A model generated the notes under the pieces. That model saw only the letters and a list, made by a program, of their open reading frames with translations, was not told the DNA's origin and did no database searches. 64,000 nt of DNA. Origin: JBBSEX01 sp038239345 (GTDB lineage Bacteria; Acidobacteriota; Terriglobia; Bryobacterales; Bryobacteraceae). The DNA is taken from the NCBI GenBank assembly GCA_038239345.1, contig JBBSEX010000021.1, forward strand, positions 1-64,000. Reading direction: 5' to 3'. Shown here in pieces: positions 44,326 through 53,863 of the stretch; position 1 is the stretch's first letter; every line of letters starts with the position of its first letter. A program made the translations under genes and the position numbers.

Positions 44326-44931
44326 ATGAAACAAGAACCTCAACCTGCAGCCGCCAGCCAAACTTTGCTAACGGTGAAAGATGTGGAAGCTTCCGCCAGG
44401 AAGCGGATGGAAAAGGTGCTCAGCGACTTGCAGCACGATATGTCGAACGTGCGCACGGGGCGGGCTTCGGTCAGCCTGTTCGATAACGTGAAGGTAGATT
44501 ATTACGGGACGCCGACACCGATCAATCAGGTGGCGACGCTGCATGTGCCAGAGCCCGCGCTAATTACGATTCAGCCCTGGGACACGTCGCAAATCGCGGC
44601 GATTGAAAAGGCGATTCGCAATGCCGATTTGGGACTGAATCCCGGTAATGATGGCAAGATCGTCCGCGTGCCCGTTCCGCCGCTTACCGAAGAACGCCGC
44701 CGGGAACTCGTGAAGAAGGTGAACCATCTGGCCGAAGATCATCGGGTGGCGTTACGCAACGCGCGGCGCGAAGCTAATGAACAGGTGAAGAAGCTGGTTA
44801 AAGATAAATTGATCAGCGAGGACGACGATCGCAAGGCTCACGAAGAAATTCAGAAGATGACCGATGGCCACATCGCAAAACTGGATCAGGCGTCGAAGTC
44901 GAAAGAGAAAGAGTTGATGGAATTGAAGTAA
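44326..44931 (+). CDS. frr: Ribosome recycling factor
   Basis: 201 residues. It splits post-termination ribosomes together with EF-G. Landmarks: MEKVLSDLQHDMSNVRTGRAS, VDYYGTPTPINQVATLHVPEP, NPGNDGKIVRVPVPPLTEERRRELVKKV, and the closing EIQKMTDGHIAKLDQASKSKEKELMEL. It carries about 15 extra N-terminal residues (MKQEPQPAAASQTLL) compared with the common length. Confidence 0.97.
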   Translation: MKQEPQPAAASQTLLTVKDVEASARKRMEKVLSDLQHDMSNVRTGRASVSLFDNVKVDYYGTPTPINQVATLHVPEPALITIQPWDTSQIAAIEKAIRNADLGLNPGNDGKIVRVPVPPLTEERRRELVKKVNHLAEDHRVALRNARREANEQVKKLVKDKLISEDDDRKAHEEIQKMTDGHIAKLDQASKSKEKELMELK

Positions 44932-44986
44932 AGGAAGGCGACGGGCAGGGCGCGACAAATTCCTATCGCCTACCGGCGAGCCCGTG

Positions 44987-45103
44987 TCATTTTGCCACAT
45001 CCGTATCCGATTCCCACTCCGCATCCGACCGTGGACTATTGCCGACCATCGATAGGAAAAGCCCTAAAATCAGTAGTCCCGCGAGAACTGCGCCGATCAT
45101 CAT
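44987..45103 (-). CDS. Small 38-residue membrane protein
   Basis: MMIGAVLAGLLILGLFLSMVG forms one membrane helix, followed by a short acidic tail (DAEWESDTDVAK). An AGAGGG ribosome site stands seven bases before the first ATG. Codon use agrees with its neighbours. No family is recognised; the size and layout fit single-pass regulatory peptides. Support is moderate because it is so short. Confidence 0.45.
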   Translation of the reverse strand: MMIGAVLAGLLILGLFLSMVGNSPRSDAEWESDTDVAK

Positions 45104-45234
45104 AAACGACCCTCTGCTACTTGCTTAGCAAGTCACGTTCCATAGTGAGTTCGCCGCTTGAAACGTTACAAAGAGCCGCCCGGAACGTCGTTAATGAGGA
45201 TAACGGTGTTAAGCTTTATCCAAAGGTGGAATCT

Positions 45235-46416
45235 ATGGCTGATAGCGCTGCTTTTCCAAGTCATGCGGGAGTTCGGGCCGTTGAACGTACCGCTTCGATA
45301 GCGATTCCCTGGTATATCTGGGCCGTTGTAGTCGCTGCCACGTCGGCCATCATCGGCGTGCTGTGGGATATCTCCTGGCATCGTTCGATTGGCCGCGACA
45401 CGTTTCTAACCGCGCCGCATCAGCTTATTTATTTGTGCGGCATTATCGCTGGCGTTGTCAGTGGATATCTGATCCTGTTTACCACCTTCGCCAAGGATAG
45501 TGCGCTGAAGGCTTCGTCGGTTACGATCTGGGGACTTACAGGTCCGTTAGGGGCATTCATCAGTGCCTGGGGCGGATTCGCGATGCTGACCTCCGCGCCG
45601 TTCGACGACTGGTGGCATAGCGCTTACGGGCTCGATGTAAAAATCCTCAGTCCGCCGCACATGATTCTGGCCGCCGGCATTATCGCGATTATTCTTGGTG
45701 CGATGATCCTGATTGCCGGCTTCATGAATCGCGCGGAAGGGCGCGAGCGGGAGCAGATGAAGCTATTGTTCGTCTACGTTGGCACCATGATCATGATGGT
45801 TCTGATGATTGTCATCACGGAATTCACCCAACGCGTTTTCCAGCACGTCGCGCTGATGTATCGTGTCGTCGCTTGTGTTGTACCCATCGTGATGGTGGCC
45901 GTTGCTCGCGGGTCGCGCTTCCGCTGGGCGGCGACGATGATGGCCGCGGTCTACACGCTGATCGTCTGCTCCATGATTTGGATTTTGCCGCTGTTCCCGG
46001 CAACTCCGAAATTGGGACCGGTGCTGCATCAGGTAACCCAATTTATTCCGCCCGATTTTCCGCTGCTGCTGATCGCTCCGGCGCTTTTACTGGATTGGAT
46101 CTGGTCAAAGACGGCTGGTATGAAAGGCTGGACGCAAGCGGCCATCTCGGGTGTCGTGTTTGTCGTGGCCCTGATTGCCGTGCAGTGGCCGTTCGCCGAA
46201 TTCCTGATGACGCCGTGGGCCGCCAACGGCCTCTTCGGATCGATGTATCGCGATTACGCCACCGGCCCCAACAGCGCACAAGCGCGCAACGTATTCGTTC
46301 ACATGGAGACGATGCAGCAGTTCTGGACTAACCTCGGCCTAGCGGTTTTGATTGCTATTGTCACCTCGCGAATCGGTCTGGCCTGGGGCGAGTGGATGCG
46401 CGGGATCAAGAGATAA
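45235..46416 (+). CDS. Multi-spanning membrane protein
   Basis: 393 residues from ATG 45235 (GGTGGA upstream). About ten hydrophobic helices, for example WYIWAVVVAATSAIIGVLW, LIYLCGIIAGVVSGYLIL, MILAAGIIAIILGAMILIAGF, LFVYVGTMIMMVLMIVI. Conserved-looking His residues sit in loops (DISWHRSIGRD; APHQLIYL; DWWHSAYGLDVK; SPPHMIL), suggesting heme or metal ligands. Only 3 bp separate it from the His/Met-rich gene below; the two surely act together. Family not recognised. Confidence 0.75.
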   Translation: MADSAAFPSHAGVRAVERTASIAIPWYIWAVVVAATSAIIGVLWDISWHRSIGRDTFLTAPHQLIYLCGIIAGVVSGYLILFTTFAKDSALKASSVTIWGLTGPLGAFISAWGGFAMLTSAPFDDWWHSAYGLDVKILSPPHMILAAGIIAIILGAMILIAGFMNRAEGREREQMKLLFVYVGTMIMMVLMIVITEFTQRVFQHVALMYRVVACVVPIVMVAVARGSRFRWAATMMAAVYTLIVCSMIWILPLFPATPKLGPVLHQVTQFIPPDFPLLLIAPALLLDWIWSKTAGMKGWTQAAISGVVFVVALIAVQWPFAEFLMTPWAANGLFGSMYRDYATGPNSAQARNVFVHMETMQQFWTNLGLAVLIAIVTSRIGLAWGEWMRGIKR

Positions 46417-46419
46417 GCC

Positions 46420-47874
46420 ATGCGCAAGCTGCTCCTACTCTCGCTGTTCGCCGCCGGTGCGGCCTTTGGTCATCTGGGCAGTCCTGATATTTTCCTCGAA
46501 GGGAAAGCCGGACCATACCCGCTCTTTGTGACCATCAAGCCGCCAACCGTAATTCCCGGCGTTGCGGAAATAGAGATTCGATCGGCCTCGGCGGATCTGC
46601 GCGAGTTGCATATTACTCCGATGCCGTTAACCGGCGATGGAGCGAAGTTTGCACCGGTAGCGGATACAGCGGAACGGTCGAAGGACGACCCGCAATTTTA
46701 TACCGGCGCGCTATGGATGATGAGCACGGGTTCGTGGCAGGTTCGCGTCAGGGCCGATGGAGCTTTAGGATCGGGCACGCTATCGGTTCCCGTGCCGGCC
46801 GTCCCCACACGCACGAAAGGCATGCAGGCGACGCTCGGCTATACGCTGTTCGGCTTGATGGTTTTCCTGTCGGTTGGTTCCGTGGTGATCATCGGCGCGG
46901 CAATTCGCGAAGGCCGGCTGGACCCCGGCACGCGTCCGGGAATTCTCAATAAACGAAACGCGCGGATTGCGATGGCCGGCTGCGGCGCTCTGGTTCTGCT
47001 GATCCTCTGGGGCGGCAACAACTGGTGGACGGCGGAAGCCAGCGGCTATTCCGATTACATTTATAAACCCCTGACCATGGCGCCAAGCGTCGATTCCGGG
47101 GGAAAGCTAACTCTGCAACTCGGCGATCCGGGCTGGGCTGTGAAACGGAAGCTCGATGATTTTCTGCCCGATCACAATCACCTGATGCACCTCTACATCG
47201 TTCACCAGCCGGAGCTGGATCGAGTCTGGCATCTGCATCCGGAAATGTCGGCCAGCGGCGTCTTTACCCATAAATTGCCAAATGTGCCGGCCGGCGATTA
47301 CCGGCTTTACGCCGACGTGGTTCACAAGAGTGGATTCCCTGAAACTATGGTGGCGAATCTCAACGTTCCGTCGGATATTGCAGGGACTCCGCTCACAGGC
47401 GACGACGCGCTAGGAACCGGAATGGCGGTCTCAAAATCGCCGGGCGATTCCACCGTGGCCGAACTGCCGGACGGCTACAAAATGGTCTGGGATCGCGATC
47501 AAAAACCGCTCCGCGCCAAGCATCCCGGACTCTTTCATTTTCATCTGGAAGACAAGAATGGCAAGGCGCCACAAGACATGCAAATGTATATGGGCATGAT
47601 GGGGCATGCGGCGTTTCTGAAAACCGACGGAACGGTTTTCGCCCACATACACCCATCTGGATCGATCGCCATGGCCGCGCTGGATATCGCCGATGCCCAA
47701 TTGGGCGTTGCCCCGCACGACATGAGCAAGATGGACATGTCCGGCCTCCCGGCGAGCGTATCATTCCCCTACGGATTCCCCCAACCTGGCCAATACCGCA
47801 TCATCGTGCAGATGAAACACGGCGCGACGGTGGAGACGGGGATGTTTGATGCGAGAGTCGGTGGTGGGGGGTAG
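46420..47874 (+). CDS. His/Met-rich exported membrane protein, putative metal-binding
   Basis: 484 residues. Signal peptide MRKLLLLSLFAAGAAFG. An Ig/FixH-like domain (~20-130), a helix (ATLGYTLFGLMVFLSVGSVVIIGA), another helix (AMAGCGALVLLILWGG), then two extracytoplasmic domains rich in His and Met: DHNHLMHLYIVHQPELDRVWHLHPEM, FHFHLEDKNGKAP, MQMYMGMMGHAAFLKTDG, FAHIHPSGS and DMSKMDMSG. These clusters look suited to copper or another soft metal. No copper-resistance gene is nearby, so metal binding is inference. Confidence 0.75.
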   Translation: MRKLLLLSLFAAGAAFGHLGSPDIFLEGKAGPYPLFVTIKPPTVIPGVAEIEIRSASADLRELHITPMPLTGDGAKFAPVADTAERSKDDPQFYTGALWMMSTGSWQVRVRADGALGSGTLSVPVPAVPTRTKGMQATLGYTLFGLMVFLSVGSVVIIGAAIREGRLDPGTRPGILNKRNARIAMAGCGALVLLILWGGNNWWTAEASGYSDYIYKPLTMAPSVDSGGKLTLQLGDPGWAVKRKLDDFLPDHNHLMHLYIVHQPELDRVWHLHPEMSASGVFTHKLPNVPAGDYRLYADVVHKSGFPETMVANLNVPSDIAGTPLTGDDALGTGMAVSKSPGDSTVAELPDGYKMVWDRDQKPLRAKHPGLFHFHLEDKNGKAPQDMQMYMGMMGHAAFLKTDGTVFAHIHPSGSIAMAALDIADAQLGVAPHDMSKMDMSGLPASVSFPYGFPQPGQYRIIVQMKHGATVETGMFDARVGGGG

Positions 47875-47945
47875 GAGGCGAGAGGTGGTTCGGATGCACG
47901 GAAATCCGGGCGTACCACTCAACTCCTACCGCCTTCACCGAAACT

Positions 47946-48878
47946 ATGCCTTCCCCTTCCTCATTCGACCCTGGCTTAACCGAACAAGTTACAGGCAAGC
48001 TTCGGCGTAGCGTCAATCGCGACGGTTCGTTTAACGTGCACCGGCGTGGGCGGCGGTTTCGCGATAACAATTCTTATCTGGCGCTGATCCATATGTCGTG
48101 GCCGAAGTTTCTTACGGTCGTGATGATCGCCTTTTTGGCGGTGAACACAATTTTCGCCGTCGTGTATGTGGAAATCGGAATCGAGAATTTGCGCGGCGTG
48201 GAATCCGATTCCGGCCACCAGGCGTTCTTCGACGCGTTTTTCTTCAGCGTTCAGACAATCACCACTGTCGGCTATGGCAGCATTGCGCCGAAGAGTATTT
48301 CCGCCGGTGCCGTAGCGAGCATGGAAGCGGTTTTGGGCCTGATGGGATTTGCCATCGCCACCGGCATTCTCTATGGAAGATTCTCGCGCCCCTCGGCCAA
48401 GATCGTTTATTCCGACAAGATGCTTGTGGCGCCCTATCAGAACATCCGAAGCCTGCAGTTTCGAGTGGCCAATCAGAGGAGTAACAACCTGATGGACCTG
48501 GAAGCAACCGTGGTTCTGATGACGGTGGAACAGTCCGAAGATGGCAACCTGAAGCGCGATTTTAAGCAGTTGGAACTCGAACGATCCACCGTTTACTTTT
48601 TCCCCCTTAGCTGGACCATCGTGCATCCGATTACCGACTCGAGCCCGCTATTTGGCAAGACTGCGGCTGACTTAGAGCAGAAGCAGGCGGAGATAATCGT
48701 CATGATTCGAGCCTTCGATGAATCGTTCAGCCAACAGGTGTTCTCTCGGTTTTCATACCGCTGGGATGAATTCGAATGGGGCGCGCGTTTTGTGCAGGCC
48801 TTCTCCATCGATAAGCAGGGCGACCTGGTATTGGAACTCGATCAACTTCAGAAAATCGAACCCGCCGCATTGCCCTAA
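47946..48878 (+). CDS. KirBac-type inward-rectifier potassium channel
   Basis: 310 residues. Slide-helix sequence NSYLALIHMSWPKFL, outer helix FLTVVMIAFLAVNTIFAVVYV, pore helix and selectivity filter TITTVGYGSIAP, inner helix ASMEAVLGLMGFAIATGILYGRF, and a beta-rich cytoplasmic Kir domain (RSLQFRVANQRSNNLMDLEATVVL; FFPLSWTIVHPITDSSPLF; VFSRFSYRWDEFEWG). It conducts K+ and is gated by ligands or lipids. Stop overlaps the convergent GT-C gene by 4 bp. Confidence 0.93.
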   Translation: MPSPSSFDPGLTEQVTGKLRRSVNRDGSFNVHRRGRRFRDNNSYLALIHMSWPKFLTVVMIAFLAVNTIFAVVYVEIGIENLRGVESDSGHQAFFDAFFFSVQTITTVGYGSIAPKSISAGAVASMEAVLGLMGFAIATGILYGRFSRPSAKIVYSDKMLVAPYQNIRSLQFRVANQRSNNLMDLEATVVLMTVEQSEDGNLKRDFKQLELERSTVYFFPLSWTIVHPITDSSPLFGKTAADLEQKQAEIIVMIRAFDESFSQQVFSRFSYRWDEFEWGARFVQAFSIDKQGDLVLELDQLQKIEPAALP

Positions 48879-50599
48879 TTGGCCGGAAAGCCGAAGCTGC
48901 CAATGGGAACGCCAAACTCGTTTCCATCGGCGGTCTTCATCGGCGGTGTCACTTTGAAATCGATTTGCACGGTCCCCGCGGGCGCCACCGGAAGATTCCA
49001 GCGAACGGTCTTCCATCCGGCTTCGCTAATTGTCAGCTTCCCAATTAAGTCGCCGTTGAGGCGTGCTTCAAATTCACTCTGCTTCACCGCATGAATGTAA
49101 TCCGGGCTGATGTTGAGCGTCACTTCGAACACCCCAGCGCCGGCGGGACGCAAGAGGCGCGCGGTGGCATGGGGGCGAATCCAACGGAAAATGGAAGCGC
49201 GAAAATACCAGCCGTCGCCCAACTGCCAGACGGGCGTCAGCGGACCGAGTTTGATGTAGGATAAGTCAGGCGTTTTCAGCCGTCGGGAAATAAACGAAAC
49301 GGTGTGCGAATTGGCATCCCAGACGACGATCGCCAGTGTCTTGTTTTGCAAAGCCTGTAAGGCTGGCGCGTCCTCGACTCCAGCCGCAATAACGCTGACC
49401 GGATGAAAGTATTTGAACAGCCCAACCACGCCGTGCGGGCGCAGCGTTTCCGGCGCCCCGTCGTACAGAAAGGTCGCGATAAATGGATTGGCGCGTTGAA
49501 AGTTCACCACCGGAATAACGTAAGCGCGATTTTCATCGCCTTCGGCAATCACAGCCTTGCGATACTCTTTTAATTGCAAATAGGTCCAGGGGAGCCACAG
49601 GGCGAGAAATAGCGGCATGGCGAAGCGGGAAATCCGCGTTGGGATCGCCTGCCAGGCAGCGCCGAAAGAGATCGCCAGTCCGATCATCGGCGCATAGAGA
49701 TACGGCCCGAAGAGGCGGCCCGGCAGGATCAGCATCGGTGCCAGCAGAACTAGGAACATGGACAGTCCGAAGCGTACACGCCGGTCCTTTATCGTGGCAA
49801 CCAGCAAGAGTGCAAGCGGGATCGGCGCAAGTTTTCGCGCATAGAACGAAACGCAAGTCCACAACGCGTCGACCGTTAGCCGCAGCGTATAGTCGTCGTT
49901 CTTGCGGCTGTTATTCAGGATGGCTTGTACGCCGAAGACCGAAGAGATCGCGAAGAAGGGGAGCAGCGGCTTCCATTTCTTTTCACCCAGCAGCCACTCG
50001 TACGCCAGCAGCGCTAGGGGCAATCCAATAGCGATTTCCTTCGATTTGAACGCCAGCCAGAAACAGACGACGCTCCAGATGTAGCGCTTGTGTGTGTACA
50101 GCAGCAGACTGGCCAGACAAAAGGAGGCGCAGAGCAGATCAAAGACGTACATCGGGCGCCAATAAATGCCGAAGACCGCTCGATGAAACGTAAAAAACAG
50201 CGCTCCGCCAAACGCGGTCCAATCGCTGAGGCCGAGCCGGCGGCCGAGCAGCCATACCAGTAGAACGTTTAACAGGTGAATCAGCTGAATTCCGTAGACG
50301 TAGGTGGAAAAATTCAGCCCTTCGATTGAATCGGCGAAGTGATAGAAAAGCGCACCCATCGGCCGGAAATTTCCACTGGAAAGAATCGGCGTGACGACGC
50401 CTTCGACGACGTCCGGCCAATCCAGGACGTGGCTCCAGGAGAGGGTATCCAGATCGTCATCGGAGAAATATCCGTGCAGTGCCCCGCGATTGGCAATATA
50501 GAAAACGAAGGCCGTAAAGAGGAGAGCTAACAAAGGGCGAAAGTGTTGGGCTACGAAGCTCTGTAGCTGGGTGCCAGGGGAGGTCGCTCGAGTCGGCAT
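48875..50599 (-). CDS. GT-C-type multi-spanning membrane protein with C-terminal soluble domain
   Basis: 574 residues. About ten helices in the first 370 residues with the acidic loop GYFSDDDLDTLSWSHVLDWPDVVEG (DDD in the first periplasmic loop, as in GT-C transferases), NFRPMGALFYHFAD, LIHLLNVLLVWLLGRRLG. The C-terminal ~150 residues are beta-rich and extracytoplasmic (FEVTLNISPDYIHAV; LTISEAGWKTVRWNLP; VQIDFKVTPPMK). It is the same class as the truncated protein at 1-954. Acceptor and donor unknown. Confidence 0.8.
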   Translation of the reverse strand: MPTRATSPGTQLQSFVAQHFRPLLALLFTAFVFYIANRGALHGYFSDDDLDTLSWSHVLDWPDVVEGVVTPILSSGNFRPMGALFYHFADSIEGLNFSTYVYGIQLIHLLNVLLVWLLGRRLGLSDWTAFGGALFFTFHRAVFGIYWRPMYVFDLLCASFCLASLLLYTHKRYIWSVVCFWLAFKSKEIAIGLPLALLAYEWLLGEKKWKPLLPFFAISSVFGVQAILNNSRKNDDYTLRLTVDALWTCVSFYARKLAPIPLALLLVATIKDRRVRFGLSMFLVLLAPMLILPGRLFGPYLYAPMIGLAISFGAAWQAIPTRISRFAMPLFLALWLPWTYLQLKEYRKAVIAEGDENRAYVIPVVNFQRANPFIATFLYDGAPETLRPHGVVGLFKYFHPVSVIAAGVEDAPALQALQNKTLAIVVWDANSHTVSFISRRLKTPDLSYIKLGPLTPVWQLGDGWYFRASIFRWIRPHATARLLRPAGAGVFEVTLNISPDYIHAVKQSEFEARLNGDLIGKLTISEAGWKTVRWNLPVAPAGTVQIDFKVTPPMKTADGNEFGVPIGSFGFPAN

Positions 50600-50830
50600 G
50601 CGAACTTTCTACTCTACCGCGAGACCGTATTTTGCCGAAAGAAGTAGTACTCTACCCGCAAATTAGGGCAGGGTTCACAGGCAATAACCGTAGTGTTAAG
50701 AATCTCTCCGGTGGATTATCATGGAGTAGCAGTAGAAACCGGGGCCGATGAACATCTTCCTCCGAGTGCTTATCGGCTCTTGGTTTAATTGCAACCATCT
50801 AAATTTCAATCACACTGAACCCGGCTCAGC

Positions 50831-51916
50831 TTAGGGCTTTGTCGTGGGTGTGGCTTCTTTAGTTTTCGCGTCGGACAGGGGATCGGGCGTCGTATCGTAC
50901 TTAATGTCCGAGTCCGCGCCAAACTTGCGATACAAGCGGAATTCGACTTCGTTCTTCACCAGGAAACGGCCTTCTCGCGATCGAACTTCGGCTTTCAAGG
51001 GAAGAATAAAATGATGATCGGTAATCGCGATGTCGTCATAATCCAGCGTGACGTGGACCTCATTGACCGGGAAGCCAACCGGCAAATTTTCGGCATCGAG
51101 AGTAATCCGTGTTACTGATCTATTTGTCTTGTCGACATAAACTCGACCCGTATATCCCGTAACAATCGTCTGCGTTTCCGGCGACCCAACTCCGGCGGTG
51201 ATGCGGTATTTCGAATTCCCCTGCGACACGCGGTAAGAGAAAACGTGTTGCGGATTGCCGCGTAAGGTGCCCCAGCGCTCCCATTCGAATTCGGTTTGGG
51301 TACTCGGTTCAAAAATTTCCGCCATCATGGTTCCGAATTCGCCGGAGGATGTCGCGCCGCCTAACTTCTCATGAGCGACGTCGGTGGGTTGATTATTCAC
51401 CATCACAACCTTGTACTTCTCCTGATGTTCTGAGTAGCTCAGCTGCTCCATGATGGTGTCGCGCAGTTGATAGCCGCGTCCGCTAGGGTCAATCGAACGC
51501 CGTGTTATCTGGGCGCAAATGAAATCCGGCAGCCCTTTGACGTAATTCAATGCATATTCGCGGGCATCGTTCAGCACGCGCTTTTGCTCCATCGAGTCTG
51601 GTGAAGGACGGGGAATCGCTACCAGCTTCGGGGCGGGCGGTGGAGGAGCGGCAAGCGTGGCCGTCGAATCGCGTAACTCCCGTAATGCCTGCATGGTCTT
51701 CGGCCCCACTCCTATGGTCTGCAATTGTTCCAGCTTCTCATCCTCAAGTTTGTTTGAAAGCTTTATCCGATGCAGATATTCGGCCACGACCTTGTCCTGT
51801 TCTTTCATCTGCACCGCACTGCTGACAAACGTCACCAGTTGATCCACCGTCATTCGCATTTCCGCGGGGGCGGCCATGCAAAAGACTAAAGCGAGCAATA
51901 GTAAGCGAGGCTGCAT
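50831..51916 (-). CDS. Exported hypothetical protein
   Basis: 361 residues from ATG 51916 (signal peptide MQPRLLLLALVFCMAAPA); a longer frame upstream lacks any such signal. A short helical region follows (QLVTFVSSAVQMKEQDKVVAEYLHRIKLSN, then GVGPKTMQALRELRD), a Pro-rich linker, and a beta-rich C-terminal half (ALNYVKGLPDFICAQITRRSID; TGYTGRVYVDKTNRSVTRITL; DYDDIAITDHHFILPLKAEVR). Third gene in a tight unit with the SGNH hydrolase and DUF3108 genes (1 bp and overlapping junctions). Function unknown. Confidence 0.8.
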   Translation of the reverse strand: MQPRLLLLALVFCMAAPAEMRMTVDQLVTFVSSAVQMKEQDKVVAEYLHRIKLSNKLEDEKLEQLQTIGVGPKTMQALRELRDSTATLAAPPPPAPKLVAIPRPSPDSMEQKRVLNDAREYALNYVKGLPDFICAQITRRSIDPSGRGYQLRDTIMEQLSYSEHQEKYKVVMVNNQPTDVAHEKLGGATSSGEFGTMMAEIFEPSTQTEFEWERWGTLRGNPQHVFSYRVSQGNSKYRITAGVGSPETQTIVTGYTGRVYVDKTNRSVTRITLDAENLPVGFPVNEVHVTLDYDDIAITDHHFILPLKAEVRSREGRFLVKNEVEFRLYRKFGADSDIKYDTTPDPLSDAKTKEATPTTKP

Positions 51917-51917
51917 G

Positions 51918-53018
51918 TTATTTTTCCGGGCTCTTAGGCTCGGACTCGGAACTCTTCCCCACTGAGAATAGACGGCGGCGTTTGGGTTTCTGTTGCGTGC
52001 CCGGGCCAACTGTTTTGTCGATGGCTTCCTGGGCCAGCGGGCCCATAATGCGATATCCCAGGCTGTTGGGATGTAACCCATCGGCCGACAGGTCCTCTTT
52101 CAGCATCCCGCTTGCGTCCACCGTCTTCGAGTAATAATCGAGGTAGGTATACCCGCGATTCACGCAGAAGTTGCGAAGCCACTCGTTTAGCGCGCGAATC
52201 TGCGCCGGCGACCGCTCCTTAGTTCGCTCATAAGTTACGTTTTGATCCTTGTGATAGTCGCTCACGGGCAGAACGCTCGCCAGAATCACTTTGATCTTCG
52301 CGTACTCCGCCAAATCCGCCAGCAGCGTGATGTTGCTCTCAATCGTAGCGACGCTGATCCCTCGTGAAAGGTCGTTCGTGCCGCCGAGAATAACCACGGC
52401 CTCGGGGTGCAAGTCCATTACGTCGGCCTTGAAGCGCAGTAACATCTGCCCTGTGATCTGCCCGCTGATGCCGCGATTCACGAAATCCTGGTCGGGGAAA
52501 TATTCGTTCAGGCGCCAGGAATCGGTGATGGAATCGCCCAGGAAGACAACGCGAGCGCGGCCGCTTTGCACTGGCCCCTGTGTTTGATTGGCTTCCATGT
52601 AGCGCTTCAGATTGTCGGGATCGGGGCTGCGAAGCTGCGTCTCTTTCAGGTCGACTAAAGCCCGAAAATGCGTTTCGAATCGCGTCAGAATATCGCGCAG
52701 CAGGGCGAACTGTTGGGAAGCGGCCGAAGGGAACGGGAATGGCTTGGGGATGGAATCGGCTAGCAGAAGATACGCTCGCAACGTGGTTAGCAGCGAATAA
52801 TTGAAAGTTGCGCTATTCGGCCGCACCTGCAAATTCGTGCTCGCCTGGCGGGCATTCTCAATCAACGGTGTCGCTGCTTTTGATAAGTCGGGTACGGCGA
52901 TGGCTGTCGCTTCCATCAACTGCACTGTCTGGATGGCGGTGGCCAGCACCTCATTATTCGGCAACACTTGCGCCTGAACGATCGCGGCAAACAACAATAG
53001 AAAAACGCTTCTCACCAA
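51918..53018 (-). CDS. Exported SGNH/GDSL-type hydrolase
   Basis: 366 residues with signal peptide (MVRSVFLLLFAAIVQAQ, TTG or GTG start). Around 120 helical residues come first, then an SGNH domain with all four blocks: VVFLGDSITDSW (Ser), NRGISGQI (Gly), VVILGGTNDLSRG (Asn), and LSADGLHPNSLGYR (Asp/His). Esterase or acyl-hydrolase on a cell-wall or secreted glycan is likely. The tail is Lys/Arg-rich. Overlaps the upstream DUF3108 gene by 7 bp. Confidence 0.9.
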   Translation of the reverse strand: MVRSVFLLLFAAIVQAQVLPNNEVLATAIQTVQLMEATAIAVPDLSKAATPLIENARQASTNLQVRPNSATFNYSLLTTLRAYLLLADSIPKPFPFPSAASQQFALLRDILTRFETHFRALVDLKETQLRSPDPDNLKRYMEANQTQGPVQSGRARVVFLGDSITDSWRLNEYFPDQDFVNRGISGQITGQMLLRFKADVMDLHPEAVVILGGTNDLSRGISVATIESNITLLADLAEYAKIKVILASVLPVSDYHKDQNVTYERTKERSPAQIRALNEWLRNFCVNRGYTYLDYYSKTVDASGMLKEDLSADGLHPNSLGYRIMGPLAQEAIDKTVGPGTQQKPKRRRLFSVGKSSESEPKSPEK

Positions 53019-53782
53019 TGTTCTTCCTTCTCCAACTGTAACGTGACGGTACCGATCGTGATCGGCATCCGGATGCGGAACTGCACGGGCAACCGGCGTG
53101 CGTCATCCGACAACCAGACGAATGCCTTAGCCTTGCGTTGAAACAGCACTCCATCGAAAATATACGCTTCGTAACGCACCGTCTTAAAGATTCCGACTTT
53201 GGTCTTGACCTCTTCCCGCTCCTGCGCTTCCACCTTCACGTTCACCGTTTTTCTACCGTCGCTGATCGGCAGTTGAGCCGATTGCCCGACATCCACTTTC
53301 AATGTGCGCATGTGCATCAGCGCGCCCAACACGTCGTGAACGCAAGCGGGGATGTCGGTCTGACTATTGCGGACGACGGAATTCTTCAACACGTCGCGTT
53401 CGATGTAGCTGGCCTTCTTCATCTGACGGTCGAAAACTACCTTCGTCTCGCGATGACGCTTGCCCTCAATGGCGTCAAACTGCATGTTTACGGCGCACGT
53501 GGTGTCCTGATAATTGACCACGTAATCGTCCTTGACCTTGAACAAGCGCGAGACCAGGCCGCCGGATTCCAAGTGCATCGTCGCGGTATCGGGATGAAGC
53601 GTCAGCTTCGCGTCGCCGGCATAAATCAAGCGCCACTCTACCCCATAATGTAGAACTTCGGTTCCCTTGGGAGGAGTGTGGCTAATAGCAGAGTCGGATT
53701 GTCCGGCAAGCCGCGAAGGAACCAGCGGCGTTACGATTGCCGCCGCCGCAAGAAGTGCCCATAAGGCACGGAAGCCCGCCAT
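53012..53782 (-). CDS. Exported DUF3108 protein
   Basis: 256 residues. Signal peptide (WALLAAAAIVTPLVPSRLAGQ). The DUF3108 pattern is clear: GTEVLHYGVEWRLIYAGDAKLTL, FKVKDDYVVNYQDTTC, KRHRETKVVFDRQMKKASYIERDV, DVLGALMHMRTLKVDVGQS, and the closing LSDDARRLPVQFRIRMPITIGTVTLQLE. A beta-barrel-like periplasmic protein of unknown role. First gene of a three-gene exported unit. Confidence 0.9.
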   Translation of the reverse strand: MAGFRALWALLAAAAIVTPLVPSRLAGQSDSAISHTPPKGTEVLHYGVEWRLIYAGDAKLTLHPDTATMHLESGGLVSRLFKVKDDYVVNYQDTTCAVNMQFDAIEGKRHRETKVVFDRQMKKASYIERDVLKNSVVRNSQTDIPACVHDVLGALMHMRTLKVDVGQSAQLPISDGRKTVNVKVEAQEREEVKTKVGIFKTVRYEAYIFDGVLFQRKAKAFVWLSDDARRLPVQFRIRMPITIGTVTLQLEKEEHW

Positions 53783-53863
53783 TGCTTTGAGTTTGGCAGA
53801 TCGGGAAAAGAATGCGCAACCTGCCTTAGCGATTTCTGCGTGGCGGTGATCTGGGAGACACTC

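Noticed and set aside
47886..47922. Hairpin-like repeat (GTGGT/ACCAC, CGGAT/ATCCG) before the potassium channel
   Set aside because: The stem is interrupted and has no T run; I cannot support a terminator or riboswitch.
50600..50830. 231-bp gap with a 28-codon open frame (MNIFLRVLIGSWF)
   Set aside because: Too short, weak ribosome site, no motif; treated as non-coding.
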